A stretch of 64,000 nucleotides of DNA from Pseudomonas fluorescens (GTDB lineage Bacteria; Pseudomonadota; Gammaproteobacteria; Pseudomonadales; Pseudomonadaceae), in contig NZ_CABVHY010000001.1 in NCBI RefSeq assembly GCF_902497875.1, positions 186,001-250,000 on the forward strand. Reading direction: 5' to 3'. Both the position numbers and the translations under genes were made by a program. The notes below the pieces were generated by a model, which had not been told where the DNA came from, searched no databases, and saw only the letters and a program-made list of their open reading frames with translations. Position 1 is the first letter of the stretch, and every line of letters begins with the position of its first letter. Shown here one piece after another: positions 26,657 to 36,905 of the stretch.

Positions 26657-29600
26657 ATGTCCCGTTTTTTTATAGACAGGCCGATCTTCGCCTGGGTGTT
26701 GGCCATTGTACTGATGCTTGCCGGCGCTCTGTCGATCCTGAAAATGCCTGTCAGCCAATACCCGAACATTGCGGCACCGTCGATCATGATTTCGGTGGCG
26801 TACCCGGGCGCTTCGGCGCAGACCGTGCAGGACACTGTGACCCAGGTCATTGAGCAGCAGCTCAGTGGTCTGGATGGTTACCGTTACATGTCCTCGCAAA
26901 GCAATGCTGACGGGAGCATGCAGCTCATCGTGACCTTCGAGCAGGGCACCGACCCGGATATTGCCCAGGTCCAGGTGCAGAACAAGCTGCAACTGGCGAC
27001 GCCCAAGCTGCCGCAGGAAGTGCAGCGCCAGGGCATCCGGGTGGTCAAGTATCAGATCAACTTCATGCAGATCGCGGCGCTGGTCGATGAAAGTGGCAAG
27101 ATGAGCAACTTCGATCTGGGCAACTACATCGCCTCTAATCTGCAGGACCCGATCTCGCGGATCAACGGCGTCGGCGACTACCTGCTGCTGGGTTCGCAAA
27201 ATGCCATGCGCATTTGGCTCGATCCGATCAAACTCAACAGCTTCCAGCTGTCACCGAGCGATGTCGCCAGCGCTATCCAGGAACAAAACGTACAAGTGTC
27301 CTCGGGACAGGTTGGCGGCCTGCCAGCGCGTCCCGGCGTGCAGTTGAACGCCTCGGTCATCGCCAAGACCCGTCTGACCAATCCCGACGAATTCGCCAAC
27401 ATCCTGGTCAAGGTCAACCCGGATGGATCGCAGGTGCGCATCAAGGACCTGGGTGAAGTGAGCCTGGGTGCCGACAACTTCTCCATTTCAGCGAAATTCA
27501 ACGGTATGCCGTCGGCGGCAATCGCGATACGTCTGGCACCCGGTGGCAACCTCCTGGAAACCGCCGAGGCCGTGCGTGAGGTCCTGAAGAAGCAGGAGCG
27601 CTACCTGCCCGAAGGCGTGAAGATTCTGCTGCCCTATGACACCACGCCTTCGGTCAACGCCTCTATCGAGTCGGTGATCCACACCATCATCGAAGCGGTC
27701 GTGCTGGTGTTCCTGGTGATGTTCGTGTTCTTGCAGAACTGGCGCGCCACGCTGATTCCGACGATGGCGGTGCCGGTGGTCTTGCTCGGTGCCTTTGCGC
27801 TATTGCCACTGTTCGGCATCAACATCAACGTGCTGACGATGTACGCCATGGTTCTGGCCATCGGCCTGCTGGTGGACGACGCCATTGTGGTCGTGGAGAA
27901 CGTCGAGCGATTGATGCACGACGAAAAACTGTCGCCGCTGGAGGCAACGCGCAAGTCCATGGGCCAGATCCAGGGTGCGCTGGTTGGCATTGGCATGGTG
28001 CTGTCGGCGGTGTTCATCCCGATGGCCTTTTTCGGCGGTTCGGCCGGCATCATCTACCGGCAGTTCGCCGTGACCATCGTGATCTGCATGGGTCTGTCGG
28101 TACTGGTGGCCTTGATCTTCACCCCGGCGCTGTGCGCCACCATCCTCAAGGCTCCCAAGGGCGACCACGGGCCGAAAAAAGGCTTCTTCGGCTGGTTCAA
28201 CCGTACCTTCGATAACAGCGCCAACCGCTTTGAACGCAGTGTGGGCGGTATGCTCAAGCAACGCGGGCGTTACTTCGTGATCTTCGCCGTGATCGTGGGC
28301 GGTACCGGTTACCTGTTCAGCCAGATTCCCAAGGCCTTTCTCCCGGCTGAAGACCAGGGCAAGGCGATAGTCGAGGTACGGATGCCGGTCAACAGCAGCG
28401 CCGAACGGACCGAAGCGGTGCTCAAGGAGGTACGCGATTACCTGCTCGCGGAAGAAGCGCAGGTGATTGACTCGGTGTTCACCGTCAACGGCTTCAACTT
28501 CGCCGGTCGCGGACAGAGCAGCGGCATGGCGTTCGTCAACCTCAAGGATTGGTCGCAACGTCAAGCTGAAGGCCAGGGTGTAGCCAGCCTGGTAGAGCGC
28601 GCCCAGACCAGATTCGCAGACATCAAGGATGGTCAGGTGCTGGTGTTCGCCCCCCCGGCCATTCTGGAAATGGGCAACGCCACGGGTTTCAACTTCTACC
28701 TGGAAGACCAGGTCGGTGCCGGCCATGCCGCGTTGATGGCCGCGCGCGACCAATTCCTCGACCTGGCAGCGCAAAGTCCAATCCTGGCGTCAATGCGGCC
28801 CAACGGCCTCAACGACGAGCCGCAGTTTCGGGTCAGCATCGATGACGAGAAAGCACGTGCCCATCAATTGAGCATTGCTGCGATCAACGAAACCATGTCC
28901 GCGGCCTGGGGCTCGATGTACGTCAACGATTTTGTCGACAAGGGTCGGGTCAAACGGGTCTATCTGCAGGGCAACATGGACTCTCGTCTGGCCCCTGAAG
29001 ACTTCGACAAATGGTATGTGCGCAACGCTGTGGGCAAGATGATTCCATTCTCCGCTTTCGCCACCGGAAGCTGGACCTACGGCTCTCCCAAACTTGAACG
29101 CTACAACGGCAACTCGGCAGTTGAAATGCTCGGCGAGCCGGCACCCGGCTACAGCACCGGCGACGCCATGGCCGCCATTGCCGAAATCGCCCAGCAGCTG
29201 CCCAATGGCATAGGGCTGACCTACACCGGCCTGTCCTACGAGGAAATCCAGACCGGCGACCAGGCCCCGATGCTCTATGCGCTCACCGTGCTGATCGTGT
29301 TCCTGTGCCTGGCCGCGCTGTATGAGAGTTGGTCGGTACCGGTGTCGGTCATGCTGGTGGTACCGCTGGGTATTCTTGGCGCGGTCATCGCCACCCTCAT
29401 GCGCGACCTTACCGCCGACGTGTACTTCCAGATCGGCTTGATGACCACGGTCGGTTTGTCGGCGAAAAACGCCATTCTGATCGTCGAGTTCGCCAAGGAG
29501 TTGTACGAGAAAGAAGGCTACAGCCTGGTCGATTCGGCCGTTCACGCAGCCAAGCTGCGCCTGCGTCCGATTATCATGACTTCACTGGCCTTCACCTTCG

Positions 29601-29809
29601 GTGTACTGCCCATGGCCCTGGCCAGCGGCGCCGGTCAAGGCAGTCAGCACTCCATTGCCACGGGCGTGGTCGGCGGCATGGTCACGGCCACCGTACTCGC
29701 GGTGTTCTTCGTGCCGCTGTTTTACGTGGTAGTGGTCAAGCTGTTTGAAGGTAACCGAAAGGCGAAAGCGGTAGCTCCAGCCGTTGTTGAAGAAGGAGAG
29801 TCGGCATGA
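26657..29809 (+). CDS. RND multidrug/solvent efflux pump (MexB/TtgH/SrpB-like)
   Basis: This 1050-residue HAE-1 inner-membrane proton antiporter starts [20 protein letters not shown]. The proton-relay Asp pair is present in helix 4 ([16 protein letters not shown]), and the signature [14 protein letters not shown] and the helix-10 Lys region ([20 protein letters not shown]) are intact. The length equals that of TtgH/SrpB/MexB. It exports drugs, solvents or aromatic acids from the periplasm and inner-membrane leaflet. Its stop overlaps the next start (ATGA), indicating translational coupling. Confidence 0.95.
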   Translation: MSRFFIDRPIFAWVLAIVLMLAGALSILKMPVSQYPNIAAPSIMISVAYPGASAQTVQDTVTQVIEQQLSGLDGYRYMSSQSNADGSMQLIVTFEQGTDPDIAQVQVQNKLQLATPKLPQEVQRQGIRVVKYQINFMQIAALVDESGKMSNFDLGNYIASNLQDPISRINGVGDYLLLGSQNAMRIWLDPIKLNSFQLSPSDVASAIQEQNVQVSSGQVGGLPARPGVQLNASVIAKTRLTNPDEFANILVKVNPDGSQVRIKDLGEVSLGADNFSISAKFNGMPSAAIAIRLAPGGNLLETAEAVREVLKKQERYLPEGVKILLPYDTTPSVNASIESVIHTIIEAVVLVFLVMFVFLQNWRATLIPTMAVPVVLLGAFALLPLFGININVLTMYAMVLAIGLLVDDAIVVVENVERLMHDEKLSPLEATRKSMGQIQGALVGIGMVLSAVFIPMAFFGGSAGIIYRQFAVTIVICMGLSVLVALIFTPALCATILKAPKGDHGPKKGFFGWFNRTFDNSANRFERSVGGMLKQRGRYFVIFAVIVGGTGYLFSQIPKAFLPAEDQGKAIVEVRMPVNSSAERTEAVLKEVRDYLLAEEAQVIDSVFTVNGFNFAGRGQSSGMAFVNLKDWSQRQAEGQGVASLVERAQTRFADIKDGQVLVFAPPAILEMGNATGFNFYLEDQVGAGHAALMAARDQFLDLAAQSPILASMRPNGLNDEPQFRVSIDDEKARAHQLSIAAINETMSAAWGSMYVNDFVDKGRVKRVYLQGNMDSRLAPEDFDKWYVRNAVGKMIPFSAFATGSWTYGSPKLERYNGNSAVEMLGEPAPGYSTGDAMAAIAEIAQQLPNGIGLTYTGLSYEEIQTGDQAPMLYALTVLIVFLCLAALYESWSVPVSVMLVVPLGILGAVIATLMRDLTADVYFQIGLMTTVGLSAKNAILIVEFAKELYEKEGYSLVDSAVHAAKLRLRPIIMTSLAFTFGVLPMALASGAGQGSQHSIATGVVGGMVTATVLAVFFVPLFYVVVVKLFEGNRKAKAVAPAVVEEGESA

Positions 29810-31230
29810 ACTTCAAGCATTTGACCCTGGCCGTGGCCTGCGCCATGGCCGTACCAGGCTGTAGCCTGATCCCGGACTACGAGCAGCCCGCCGCGCCGAT
29901 CGCACAGGCGTGGCCGGAAGGTCAAGCGTACGCCCGACAGTCTTCGCAGCAAAAAGCGAGCGCCGAACTGGGCTGGGAGCAGTTCTTCCGCGATCCGGCC
30001 CTGCAACACCTGTTGCAAGTGGCACTGGACAACAATCGCGACCTGCGTCAGGCCGCCCTGAACGTTGAGGCTTTTCGCGCGCAGTACCGCATCCAGCGCG
30101 CCGAGCTGTTTCCCGGCGTCGGCGTGGATGCCAGCGGTATCCGACAGAAACTGCCGGCCGACCTGGCGCGCAGTGGCGAGCGCAGTATCGAAAGCCAATA
30201 TGGCGTGACCGTGGGTGTAAGCGCCTACGAGCTGGATCTGTTCGGCAGGGTAAGCAGCCTGGACCGCGCCACGCTGGAGACTTATCTGGCTTCAGAAGAA
30301 GCGCAGCGCAGTGTGCAGATCAGCCTGATTGGCGATGTGGCCACCGCCTATCTGACTTTGCGCACCGATCAGGGTCTGCTGCAGTTGACGCGCGAAACCC
30401 TGGCCAGTTACGACGAAAGCCTGGCCCTGGTCCAAAGCAGTCACGACGCCGGAATCGCCTCATCTCTGGATGTTCGTCAGGCACGCAGTCTGGTCGAGCA
30501 GGCTAGAGGTCACCTGGCGCGCTACACGCGTCAGGTCGCGCAAGACCAGAACCTGCTGCGCCTGTTGTTGGGCAGTGAGTTACCGGCATTGCCTGAGCGC
30601 TTCGACGAGCAGCAGTTCGCCGCGCTGCCTGTGGGCATGCCGGCTGATTTGCTGCTACGCCGTCCCGACATCCGTGCGGCGGAACACAACTTGCTGGCAG
30701 CCAACGCCAATATCGGCGCGGCGCGTGCAGCCTTCTTCCCGAGTGTCAGGCTGACCGCCAACGCAGGCACGCTGAGCAGTGACATGAATGGACTGTTCGA
30801 GGGTGGCTCCGGTAGCTGGAGCTTCGTGCCGCAAATCAATATTCCGATCTTCACCGCTGGCCGACTCGAGGCCAACCTGGATTACGCCGAGGTGCAGAAG
30901 GACATTAACGTCGTGCAGTACGAGAAAGCCATTCAGACAGCGTTTCGCGAAGTGGCCGATGGGCTCGCCGCCCGCGGCACCTTTGGGGAGCAGTTGCAGG
31001 CCCAGCGTGATCTGACCCTGACTACGCGGGAGTACTTCGATCTCGCTCGGCAACGCTACCAGGAAGGCGTCGACAATTACCTCACCGTGCTGGACGCACA
31101 ACGGGAGCTGTTCACCGCGCAGCAGGGCCTGCTGACTGACCGGCTGCAGCAGATGAGCAGTGAGGTTGCGCTGTTCAAAGCGCTTGGCGGTGGCTGGATG
31201 AGACATATACCAGCTGGGAAAAAAGCCTGA
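29806..31230 (+). CDS. RND outer-membrane channel lipoprotein (OprM/TtgI/SrpC-like)
   Basis: This 474-residue outer-membrane factor has an N-terminal lipobox ([14 protein letters not shown]) and two OEP repeats ([20 protein letters not shown] in the first; [20 protein letters not shown] in the second) with the family [20 protein letters not shown]. It forms the trimeric alpha-barrel exit duct of the pump. It is the last gene of the operon, followed by a small hairpin and a convergent gene. Confidence 0.94.
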   Translation: MNFKHLTLAVACAMAVPGCSLIPDYEQPAAPIAQAWPEGQAYARQSSQQKASAELGWEQFFRDPALQHLLQVALDNNRDLRQAALNVEAFRAQYRIQRAELFPGVGVDASGIRQKLPADLARSGERSIESQYGVTVGVSAYELDLFGRVSSLDRATLETYLASEEAQRSVQISLIGDVATAYLTLRTDQGLLQLTRETLASYDESLALVQSSHDAGIASSLDVRQARSLVEQARGHLARYTRQVAQDQNLLRLLLGSELPALPERFDEQQFAALPVGMPADLLLRRPDIRAAEHNLLAANANIGAARAAFFPSVRLTANAGTLSSDMNGLFEGGSGSWSFVPQINIPIFTAGRLEANLDYAEVQKDINVVQYEKAIQTAFREVADGLAARGTFGEQLQAQRDLTLTTREYFDLARQRYQEGVDNYLTVLDAQRELFTAQQGLLTDRLQQMSSEVALFKALGGGWMRHIPAGKKA

Positions 31231-31255
31231 AAACCTGAATCCGGCGGAATGGCGG

Positions 31256-31274
31256 GAGGGTCAAGGAGACCCTC
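31256..31274. terminator. Possible terminator between convergent genes
   Basis: GAGGGTC-AAGGA-GACCCTC (7-bp stem) lies between the channel gene and the convergent CoA-hydrolase/transferase gene. It has no strong T-tract on the plus side. Confidence 0.4.
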
Positions 31275-31289
31275 TCACACGCTGCGCAC

Positions 31290-32573
31290 CTACATCCTGT
31301 TGGTACTCGCCCTTTCAGCGTCGCCCTTATCGAGTTGCGCCTGGAGTGCAGTCCTGTGTTCGGGATGGGCGATGTCCAGCAACTTTGTGATGCGCTGATT
31401 GAGAGTGGTACCGCGCAGATCGGCTACGCCGTACTCGGTGACGACAATGACCGCGTCGCTGCGTGCAATGGTGACGGGTCCGTTTAATCTCGCCACGATT
31501 CGACTGTGACCGCCCGCGGTAGAAGGCAGCGCGATAATCGGCAATCCGCCTTTTGAACGTCGTGCGCCGCGGATAAAGTCGACCGCTCCGCCGATGGCGC
31601 CGACGTAGCTGCCTGCGGCCAGTTCCGAATTGACCTGACCGGTCAGGTCGACTTCGACCGCTGAGTTGATCGCTACCAGCTTGTCGATGCTCTCAAGGAT
31701 GTGCGCATCATGGGTATAGCGTGTCGAGCGTAATTGGATCGCCGGGTTGTGGTGAGCATAGTCATGAAGCAGGCTGCTTCCCATGAGAATGCCACCTATG
31801 CTGATGCCGCGGTCGATCGTCTTGCGCTGGTTGGTAATAGCACCGCTTAGCATCAGGCGTGCTACACCGTCCCCAAGGCTGCCTGAATGCACGCCCAAAT
31901 GGCGATGTTCGGCTAATGCACTCAAGACCGCGTCGGGTATGGCGCCGATGCCCATCTGCAGGGTGGCGCCATCTTCGATCAGTCCGGCGATATGCCTGGC
32001 GATGCGCTGATCGATTTCCCGGACAGGGCCGGGCGGATTTTCCATGGGCGCCCGATCGGTGAACAGGATGGCGTCCAAATCATCGTCGCCCAAGGTCCGG
32101 TCGCTGTAAGTCCATGGCGCCTGAGCATTGATTTCTGCGATCACCAGGCGCGCGCTGTCGAGTGCCGGCAGCAAATACTCGCTGGCCAGGCTCAGGCTGT
32201 AGCGACCCTCGGCATTGGCGGGCGCCAGTTGCAGCATCAACACATCGATCCGCAAAGCGCCGCTGCTGATCAGGTCCGGTAGTTCGGAATAGTGGCTGGG
32301 CATGACTTGCAGCAACCCGGCATTCGCCAATTGGCGGTTGGCCCCCGCGCCGCAATACGCGATGAAATCCACGTGATCGGCGTGCTCGGGTGTACAGGTC
32401 GGGCTATTGGCGATCCCTAACATCACCCGGAACCTGCCGATCTTTTGCCGCTGGGCCATCAATGCCTGGGTCAATGGCAGGGGCTCGGCGTTGGCCTGGC
32501 CCCACATTACCGTGTCGCCCGGTAGGATCAGTGTGGCCAGGTCCAGCGATTCGAGGTGCAAGAGCTGTGGCAT
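31290..32573 (-). CDS. Acetyl-CoA hydrolase/CoA-transferase family protein
   Basis: This 427-residue protein has the two-domain class-I CoA-transferase fold (GATLQMGIGAIPDAVLSAL in the first half; SAVEVDLTGQVNSE with the catalytic Glu in the second; VTEYGVADLRGTTLNQR near the end). It is similar in build to 4-hydroxybutyrate CoA-transferase and acetyl-CoA hydrolase. It is the last gene of the minus-strand catabolic block. Moving CoA between acetyl-CoA and the pathway acid is the likely role. Confidence 0.88.
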   Translation of the reverse strand: MPQLLHLESLDLATLILPGDTVMWGQANAEPLPLTQALMAQRQKIGRFRVMLGIANSPTCTPEHADHVDFIAYCGAGANRQLANAGLLQVMPSHYSELPDLISSGALRIDVLMLQLAPANAEGRYSLSLASEYLLPALDSARLVIAEINAQAPWTYSDRTLGDDDLDAILFTDRAPMENPPGPVREIDQRIARHIAGLIEDGATLQMGIGAIPDAVLSALAEHRHLGVHSGSLGDGVARLMLSGAITNQRKTIDRGISIGGILMGSSLLHDYAHHNPAIQLRSTRYTHDAHILESIDKLVAINSAVEVDLTGQVNSELAAGSYVGAIGGAVDFIRGARRSKGGLPIIALPSTAGGHSRIVARLNGPVTIARSDAVIVVTEYGVADLRGTTLNQRITKLLDIAHPEHRTALQAQLDKGDAERASTNRM

Positions 32574-32671
32574 CAGGGGCGTTCTCGGCGACAGTCAGCC
32601 GCAGCTGCTGGTGGGGCAGCCAAAGCTTCAAAAAAGGTTGGGAAACGGCGACGCGAAGGCCGCCGTGGTCT

Positions 32672-32950
32672 TTAGACGATTGAGGACGGGTGCTTGGCCA
32701 ACGGCGTGACCTGGATGGTCATGTACGGGAACAATGGCAGGCTGGACAGCAGCTCATGCAGTTCGTCGTTACTGGCCACGTCGAGGATGCTGATGTTTGA
32801 ATATTGCCCGACTACTCGCCACAGGTGCGGCCATTTGCCTGCCTCCTGAAGCGCAGTGGCGCGTTTCTTCTCGGCAATCTTGATTGCCTCCACTGTGTCG
32901 GCAGGGATATCGCGAGGAATCTTTACGTCCATTTTTACGTGATAAAGCAT
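32672..32950 (-). CDS. Muconolactone delta-isomerase-like protein
   Basis: This 92-residue dimeric alpha/beta-barrel protein matches CatC in length and pattern: MLYHVKMDVKIPRDIP at the start, KWPHLWRVVGQYSNISILDV in the centre, and SLPLFPYMTIQVTPLAKHPS at the end. CatC isomerises muconolactone to 3-oxoadipate enol-lactone. No catA/catB genes are present, so this copy probably acts on a related lactone. It lies 5 bp behind an MFS permease gene; a second MFS gene at 61.2 kb is also followed by a small protein of similar class. Confidence 0.85.
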   Translation of the reverse strand: MLYHVKMDVKIPRDIPADTVEAIKIAEKKRATALQEAGKWPHLWRVVGQYSNISILDVASNDELHELLSSLPLFPYMTIQVTPLAKHPSSIV

Positions 32951-32955
32951 GGGTT

Positions 32956-34269
32956 CTACTCCGATTGGATTTTGCTGTTGATCAATGGATGGTCGGCAAC
33001 CCTGGCATCGTGATCGTCCGGGTTGTGACCCAGGTTGGCGTCGACATCCTCCAGGCGCACACCGCGGGTCTCTGGCAGCAGCAACACGGCGATGATTGCC
33101 AAGGCGTAGGCCACCAGGCAGAAGCCACCAATCGCTTGCGCCAAGCCAAAACGCTCAGACAGGACCCCGACCCCAGCGATGGACAATGCACCCAGGGATT
33201 TACCCAGGTTGTAGGAGAAGCCCATGCAGGTGGTGCGTATGTGGGTAGGGAAGAGCTCGCTCAGGAAGGGTCCGACGACGGCGAAGATGCCCGTGGCAAA
33301 GGCGCCGACAGGAAAGCTCATCAACATCAATACAGTCGGGCTCATCGGCACGAGCATATAAACCACGGTGAAAATCCAGGCGCCCAGGCAGAAGACCAAT
33401 AGCGCAGGACGACGACCGAAACGATCGGAGAGATACGCTGTGAGTACGAAGCCGGCAAACGCCCCGGCGCACATGATCAGCATCGTTATGACCACTGGAC
33501 CTGGCTTCAGTCCGCGGACCTGTACCATCAGCGTTGGCAGCCACGCCATGATGGTATAGGCGGCGGCCTGTAGACCCGTCACTAACAGGGCGCCCAGCAG
33601 GGTCAGGCGAATCACGGAAGGGCGGAAAGCGGAGAGGAGCGAGGCCTTCTCGTTATTTGCGGCCTTGGCTTCCTTGAAAATCTCGGCGTCCTTGACGTTG
33701 CGGCGGATGAACAGCACGAACGTGGCCGGAATGATCCCCACCCAAAATGCGACACGCCATGCCATCTCCGGTGGCAGGTAAGCGAGTAGAGCGGTCATCA
33801 CCACCGCAGACAGTGCCCAGCCCACCGAGAACCCGCTCTGTACGAAACCTAAAGCCTTGCCGCGATGCTCGGGACGAATGACCTCGGCCATCAGCGCGGC
33901 ACCCACCGCCCACTCACCACCGAAGCCCAGGCCTTGCAGGGTACGCACGACCAGCATTTGTTCGAAGGATTGAGTAAAACCTGCCAGCACGCCGAAGAGC
34001 GTGAACCAGCAGATGGTGAAAATCAGAATCCGCACACGACCGTAGCGGTCGCTGAGGATACCCGCGGCCCAACCGCCCAGTGCGGCAGAGAGCAGCGCGG
34101 CGGTGCCGAGGATACCGGCCTCGCCCTTGGATATCTGCCAGACCGCCATAAGGGTCGGCAACAGAAAGCTGAACATCTGGGCGTCGTAGGTATCCAGCGC
34201 CCAGCCGGAAAAACACGCCCAGAACGTTTTGCGTTCTTGTGAGGAGCCGGTTTTGTACCATTCGAACAT
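32956..34269 (-). CDS. MFS aromatic-acid/carboxylate permease, copy 1
   Basis: This 437-residue, twelve-segment transporter starts MFEWYKTGSSQERKTFWACF and contains [19 protein letters not shown] in helix 1, the MFS loop GILSDRYGRVRILI, and [20 protein letters not shown] in helix 4, as in sialate/aromatic-acid H+ symporters. AAGGACGGCGAT precedes the ATG. It is clearly paralogous to the permease at 61.2 kb (same N-terminal signature). It likely imports the substrate of the surrounding pathway. Confidence 0.9.
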   Translation of the reverse strand: MFEWYKTGSSQERKTFWACFSGWALDTYDAQMFSFLLPTLMAVWQISKGEAGILGTAALLSAALGGWAAGILSDRYGRVRILIFTICWFTLFGVLAGFTQSFEQMLVVRTLQGLGFGGEWAVGAALMAEVIRPEHRGKALGFVQSGFSVGWALSAVVMTALLAYLPPEMAWRVAFWVGIIPATFVLFIRRNVKDAEIFKEAKAANNEKASLLSAFRPSVIRLTLLGALLVTGLQAAAYTIMAWLPTLMVQVRGLKPGPVVITMLIMCAGAFAGFVLTAYLSDRFGRRPALLVFCLGAWIFTVVYMLVPMSPTVLMLMSFPVGAFATGIFAVVGPFLSELFPTHIRTTCMGFSYNLGKSLGALSIAGVGVLSERFGLAQAIGGFCLVAYALAIIAVLLLPETRGVRLEDVDANLGHNPDDHDARVADHPLINSKIQSE

Positions 34270-34404
34270 ATCGCCGTCCTTCTTGTTATTGGACTTTTTA
34301 TTGGAGGAGACCTTGGGCCTGCGAGGCCGTGATCCAGAATGCAGCAGTTACCGGGTGGCGCCCATTTGCCTTTGCAAAACCCGGCCTTCCAGCCTGACTA
34401 AAGC

Positions 34405-35280
34405 TCAGGCATCGCGTGGTGAAATCAATAAATCCTGGGCCATGCTGGCGACCAGTCGACCGTCTCGCCGGTAGATGTGAGTCATGGTCAGCCCTCGACC
34501 GGACAGGCTGCGCACCGCATCGTTGACGAACAGCAACCACTCATTGACGTCGATCTCCAGGCTGTGAAACCACAGCGTGTGATTGAGGTTACTGACGTAA
34601 TGGTTTTGCCAGAGATCAAGCATCCCTTGCCCGGGCGCCAGGCTGGCGTTCAGCCAACCGTCAGACAGGTACGCCAGCGCCGCATGGTGCAGGCAGCCTT
34701 CGGCCGCAAGCGGCTGGTTCAAGCGCACCCAGTAAGCGATGTCCCGGCGGGCAGCGGGGCGCTCGAAATGCTCCTGATGAATCAGCCGGATATCGAGTAC
34801 CGGCCGGGCACTGAAACGCAGTTGCACGGCCTCGCTGTCCAACGGGTAACGCTCTGCCAGTTCAGCCAGGGTCGGCAGGCTTTCCGGCGCCGGCACTTGT
34901 AGCTGCAATTGGTGCGGATCACCGGGTTCGGACTGTGCCACTTGAAAGCTGACGTTGGCGCTGAGCACCATGCCGGTACCCTGGACACCATAGACGTGGC
35001 GGGTGGAAAGACGTCGCCCGTCTTGCAGCGCCTCGACGCTGTATTCGATAGTGTCTTTAGGGCGCGCACCCTGCAGAAACGTCATTTGCAGCATGCTGGG
35101 GCTGCGTCCGTTCGCCGTCTGCGCCGCAGCCCACAACGCTTGCCCCAGCAACTGACCGCCATAGACCCGGCCGTTGGCATTGATGTCATAGGCATAGCTG
35201 CGCCAGTTTTGCTGGCCTGCCGGTTCCAGGGTCAGCAGTTCGGTGAGATCGCGTTGGTCCCAACTACGCTCGCTGTTCAT
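34405..35280 (-). CDS. tesB: Acyl-CoA thioesterase II (TesB-like)
   Basis: This 291-residue double-hot-dog thioesterase includes RVYGGQLLGQALWAAAQT in the first half and DGWLNASLAPGQGMLDLWQN, then NHTLWFHSLEIDVNEWLLF in the second. In E. coli TesB the catalytic Asp precedes HxxWFH; here that position is Asn (NLNHTLWFH), so activity may be altered. Its ATG overlaps the CoA-transferase B stop by 4 bp, so it is translationally coupled to the transferase and probably releases or proof-reads pathway acyl-CoAs. Confidence 0.87.
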   Translation of the reverse strand: MNSERSWDQRDLTELLTLEPAGQQNWRSYAYDINANGRVYGGQLLGQALWAAAQTANGRSPSMLQMTFLQGARPKDTIEYSVEALQDGRRLSTRHVYGVQGTGMVLSANVSFQVAQSEPGDPHQLQLQVPAPESLPTLAELAERYPLDSEAVQLRFSARPVLDIRLIHQEHFERPAARRDIAYWVRLNQPLAAEGCLHHAALAYLSDGWLNASLAPGQGMLDLWQNHYVSNLNHTLWFHSLEIDVNEWLLFVNDAVRSLSGRGLTMTHIYRRDGRLVASMAQDLLISPRDA

Positions 35281-35999
35281 GGGCTCAGGGTCGCCAGAGC
35301 GCTGTGGGTCGATGACTTTTGCAGGGGCGACGAGTCATCACGCAGGGTCACCGCGCTGAAGTCCAGCGGCACTTGTGTCACGTCCTGCAAGGCCTGTGGC
35401 GTGATGCCATCGATCAACTCGAGCACTTTTACGCCGGTGGCGGTGATATCCATCGTTGCCAGCTCGGTGTAAACCCGGCTCACGCAACCCAGGCCGGTCA
35501 ATGGGTAGGTGCACGCTGGCAGTAACTTGCTGCGACCGTCTTTGCCCAGATGCTCCATCATGACGAAGACCCGCTTGGCGCCGATGGCCAGGTCCATTGC
35601 ACCACCCACTGCCGGAATCGCATCCGCTGCGCCGGTGTGCCAGTTGGCCAGATCACCCGTGGCCGACACTTGGAATGCGCCCAGTACGCAGACATCCAGA
35701 TGCCCGCCGCGCATCATCCCGAAGGAGTCGGCATGGTGGAAAAAAGCGCCGCCAGGGGCGAGTTCGATGGGTTCTTTACCCGCGTTGATCATGTCCCAGT
35801 CTTCTTCGCCAGGCGCGGCGGCCTGCCAGCGGCCCAACACGCCGTTTTCACTGTGCAGGAAGAAGTCTTGATCCAGTGGCAGATGGTTGGCTACCAGGGT
35901 CGGCAAGCCAATTCCGAGGTTGACGTAAGAGCCTTCGGTGATGTCCCGGGCGACTCGTTGCGCCATGGCAATGCGTACATTCTTGTCCATACCAATCAT
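35277..35999 (-). CDS. 3-oxoacid/3-oxoadipate CoA-transferase subunit B
   Basis: The 240-residue subunit begins MIGMDKNVRIAMAQRVARDI. The catalytic Glu is visible in FFLHSENGVLG and the downstream GGHLDVCVLGAFQVS is typical of PcaJ/ScoB. An open frame runs upstream to 36209, but the ATG at 35999 overlaps the subunit A stop (ATGA), which fixes the start. It forms a heterotetramer with subunit A and transfers CoA from succinyl-CoA or a similar donor to a 3-oxoacid. Confidence 0.92.
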   Translation of the reverse strand: MIGMDKNVRIAMAQRVARDITEGSYVNLGIGLPTLVANHLPLDQDFFLHSENGVLGRWQAAAPGEEDWDMINAGKEPIELAPGGAFFHHADSFGMMRGGHLDVCVLGAFQVSATGDLANWHTGAADAIPAVGGAMDLAIGAKRVFVMMEHLGKDGRSKLLPACTYPLTGLGCVSRVYTELATMDITATGVKVLELIDGITPQALQDVTQVPLDFSAVTLRDDSSPLQKSSTHSALATLSP

Positions 36000-36700
36000 C
36001 CCGCTCGATTTAGAAGTGTCGCTGATTCGCCGGCCGGGTCGCGGCGCAACACCAGGTGCTTGACGAAGATCCCCGGCGTTACGATGGTCTCGGGGTCCAG
36101 TTCGCCCAGCTCGCAGAAGCGCTCGATGGAGGCAATGGTGTTTTTTGCCGCCATGGCCATGACCGGGCCGAAGTTGCGTGCCGTCTTGCGATACACCAGG
36201 TTGCCCCAACGATCACCGGCCTCGGCCTTGATCAAGGCGTAATCAACGTGAATCGGATACTCAAGCACATAATCGCGGCCTTCGATGGTGCGGGTTTCCT
36301 TGCCTTCGGCCAGCAACGTGCCGAAGCCTGTGGGTGTGAAGAACGCGCCAACACCTACGCCAGCAGCGCGCAAGCGTTCGGCCAGATTGCCTTGAGGCAC
36401 TATCTCCAACTCGATCTTGCCCGCCCGATACAGGGTTTCGAAAACGTGGGAGCCGGTCATGCGCGGATAGGAGCAGAGAATCCTGCGGACCCGACCCGCC
36501 TTGAGCAGTGCAGCAAGACCTGTATCCCCCTGGCCTGCGTTATTGCTGACGAGCGTCAGGTTGCGGGCGCCCTGGTCGATCAGCGCCTCAATCAAGTCAT
36601 CGGGCATGCCCGCACCGCCGAAACCGCCCACGGCGATGGTGGCCCCATCGGGAATATCAGCCAGAGCCGCCTGTACGCTGGTGGAAAGCTTGTCGATCAT
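35996..36700 (-). CDS. 3-oxoacid/3-oxoadipate CoA-transferase subunit A
   Basis: The 234-residue subunit begins MIDKLSTSVQAALADIPDGA, with the CoA-binding glycine loop AVGGFGGAGMPDDLIEAL and the typical AFFTPTGFGTLLAEGKE, as in PcaI/ScoA. AAGGACC precedes the ATG at 36700; the longer open frame to 36847 has no family similarity. It is the first of three overlapping genes (A, B, thioesterase). About 205 bp upstream, without a visible gene, separate it from the SDR gene. Confidence 0.92.
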   Translation of the reverse strand: MIDKLSTSVQAALADIPDGATIAVGGFGGAGMPDDLIEALIDQGARNLTLVSNNAGQGDTGLAALLKAGRVRRILCSYPRMTGSHVFETLYRAGKIELEIVPQGNLAERLRAAGVGVGAFFTPTGFGTLLAEGKETRTIEGRDYVLEYPIHVDYALIKAEAGDRWGNLVYRKTARNFGPVMAMAAKNTIASIERFCELGELDPETIVTPGIFVKHLVLRRDPAGESATLLNRAG

Positions 36701-36905
36701 GGATGTGGTCCTTGTTGTGAGATATTCCGCCGTTATCGTCCAGCGTCGGGATAAAGGCGGGATACAGGCAGACGAAGCGTCGGGTGCGTGGCCCGGACGC
36801 TTCGACTTCCTGGTTTGACCAGCTTGCCCAACGCAGCCGGCAGTCACAATTTCGGTCTTCGGAAGGCTTGATTAACCGGTGATTAACAGCCGTTCGACGA
36901 GGGCT

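Noticed and set aside
36701..36847. N-terminal extension of CoA-transferase subunit A
   Set aside because: No similarity to the family; a good ribosome-binding site precedes 36700.
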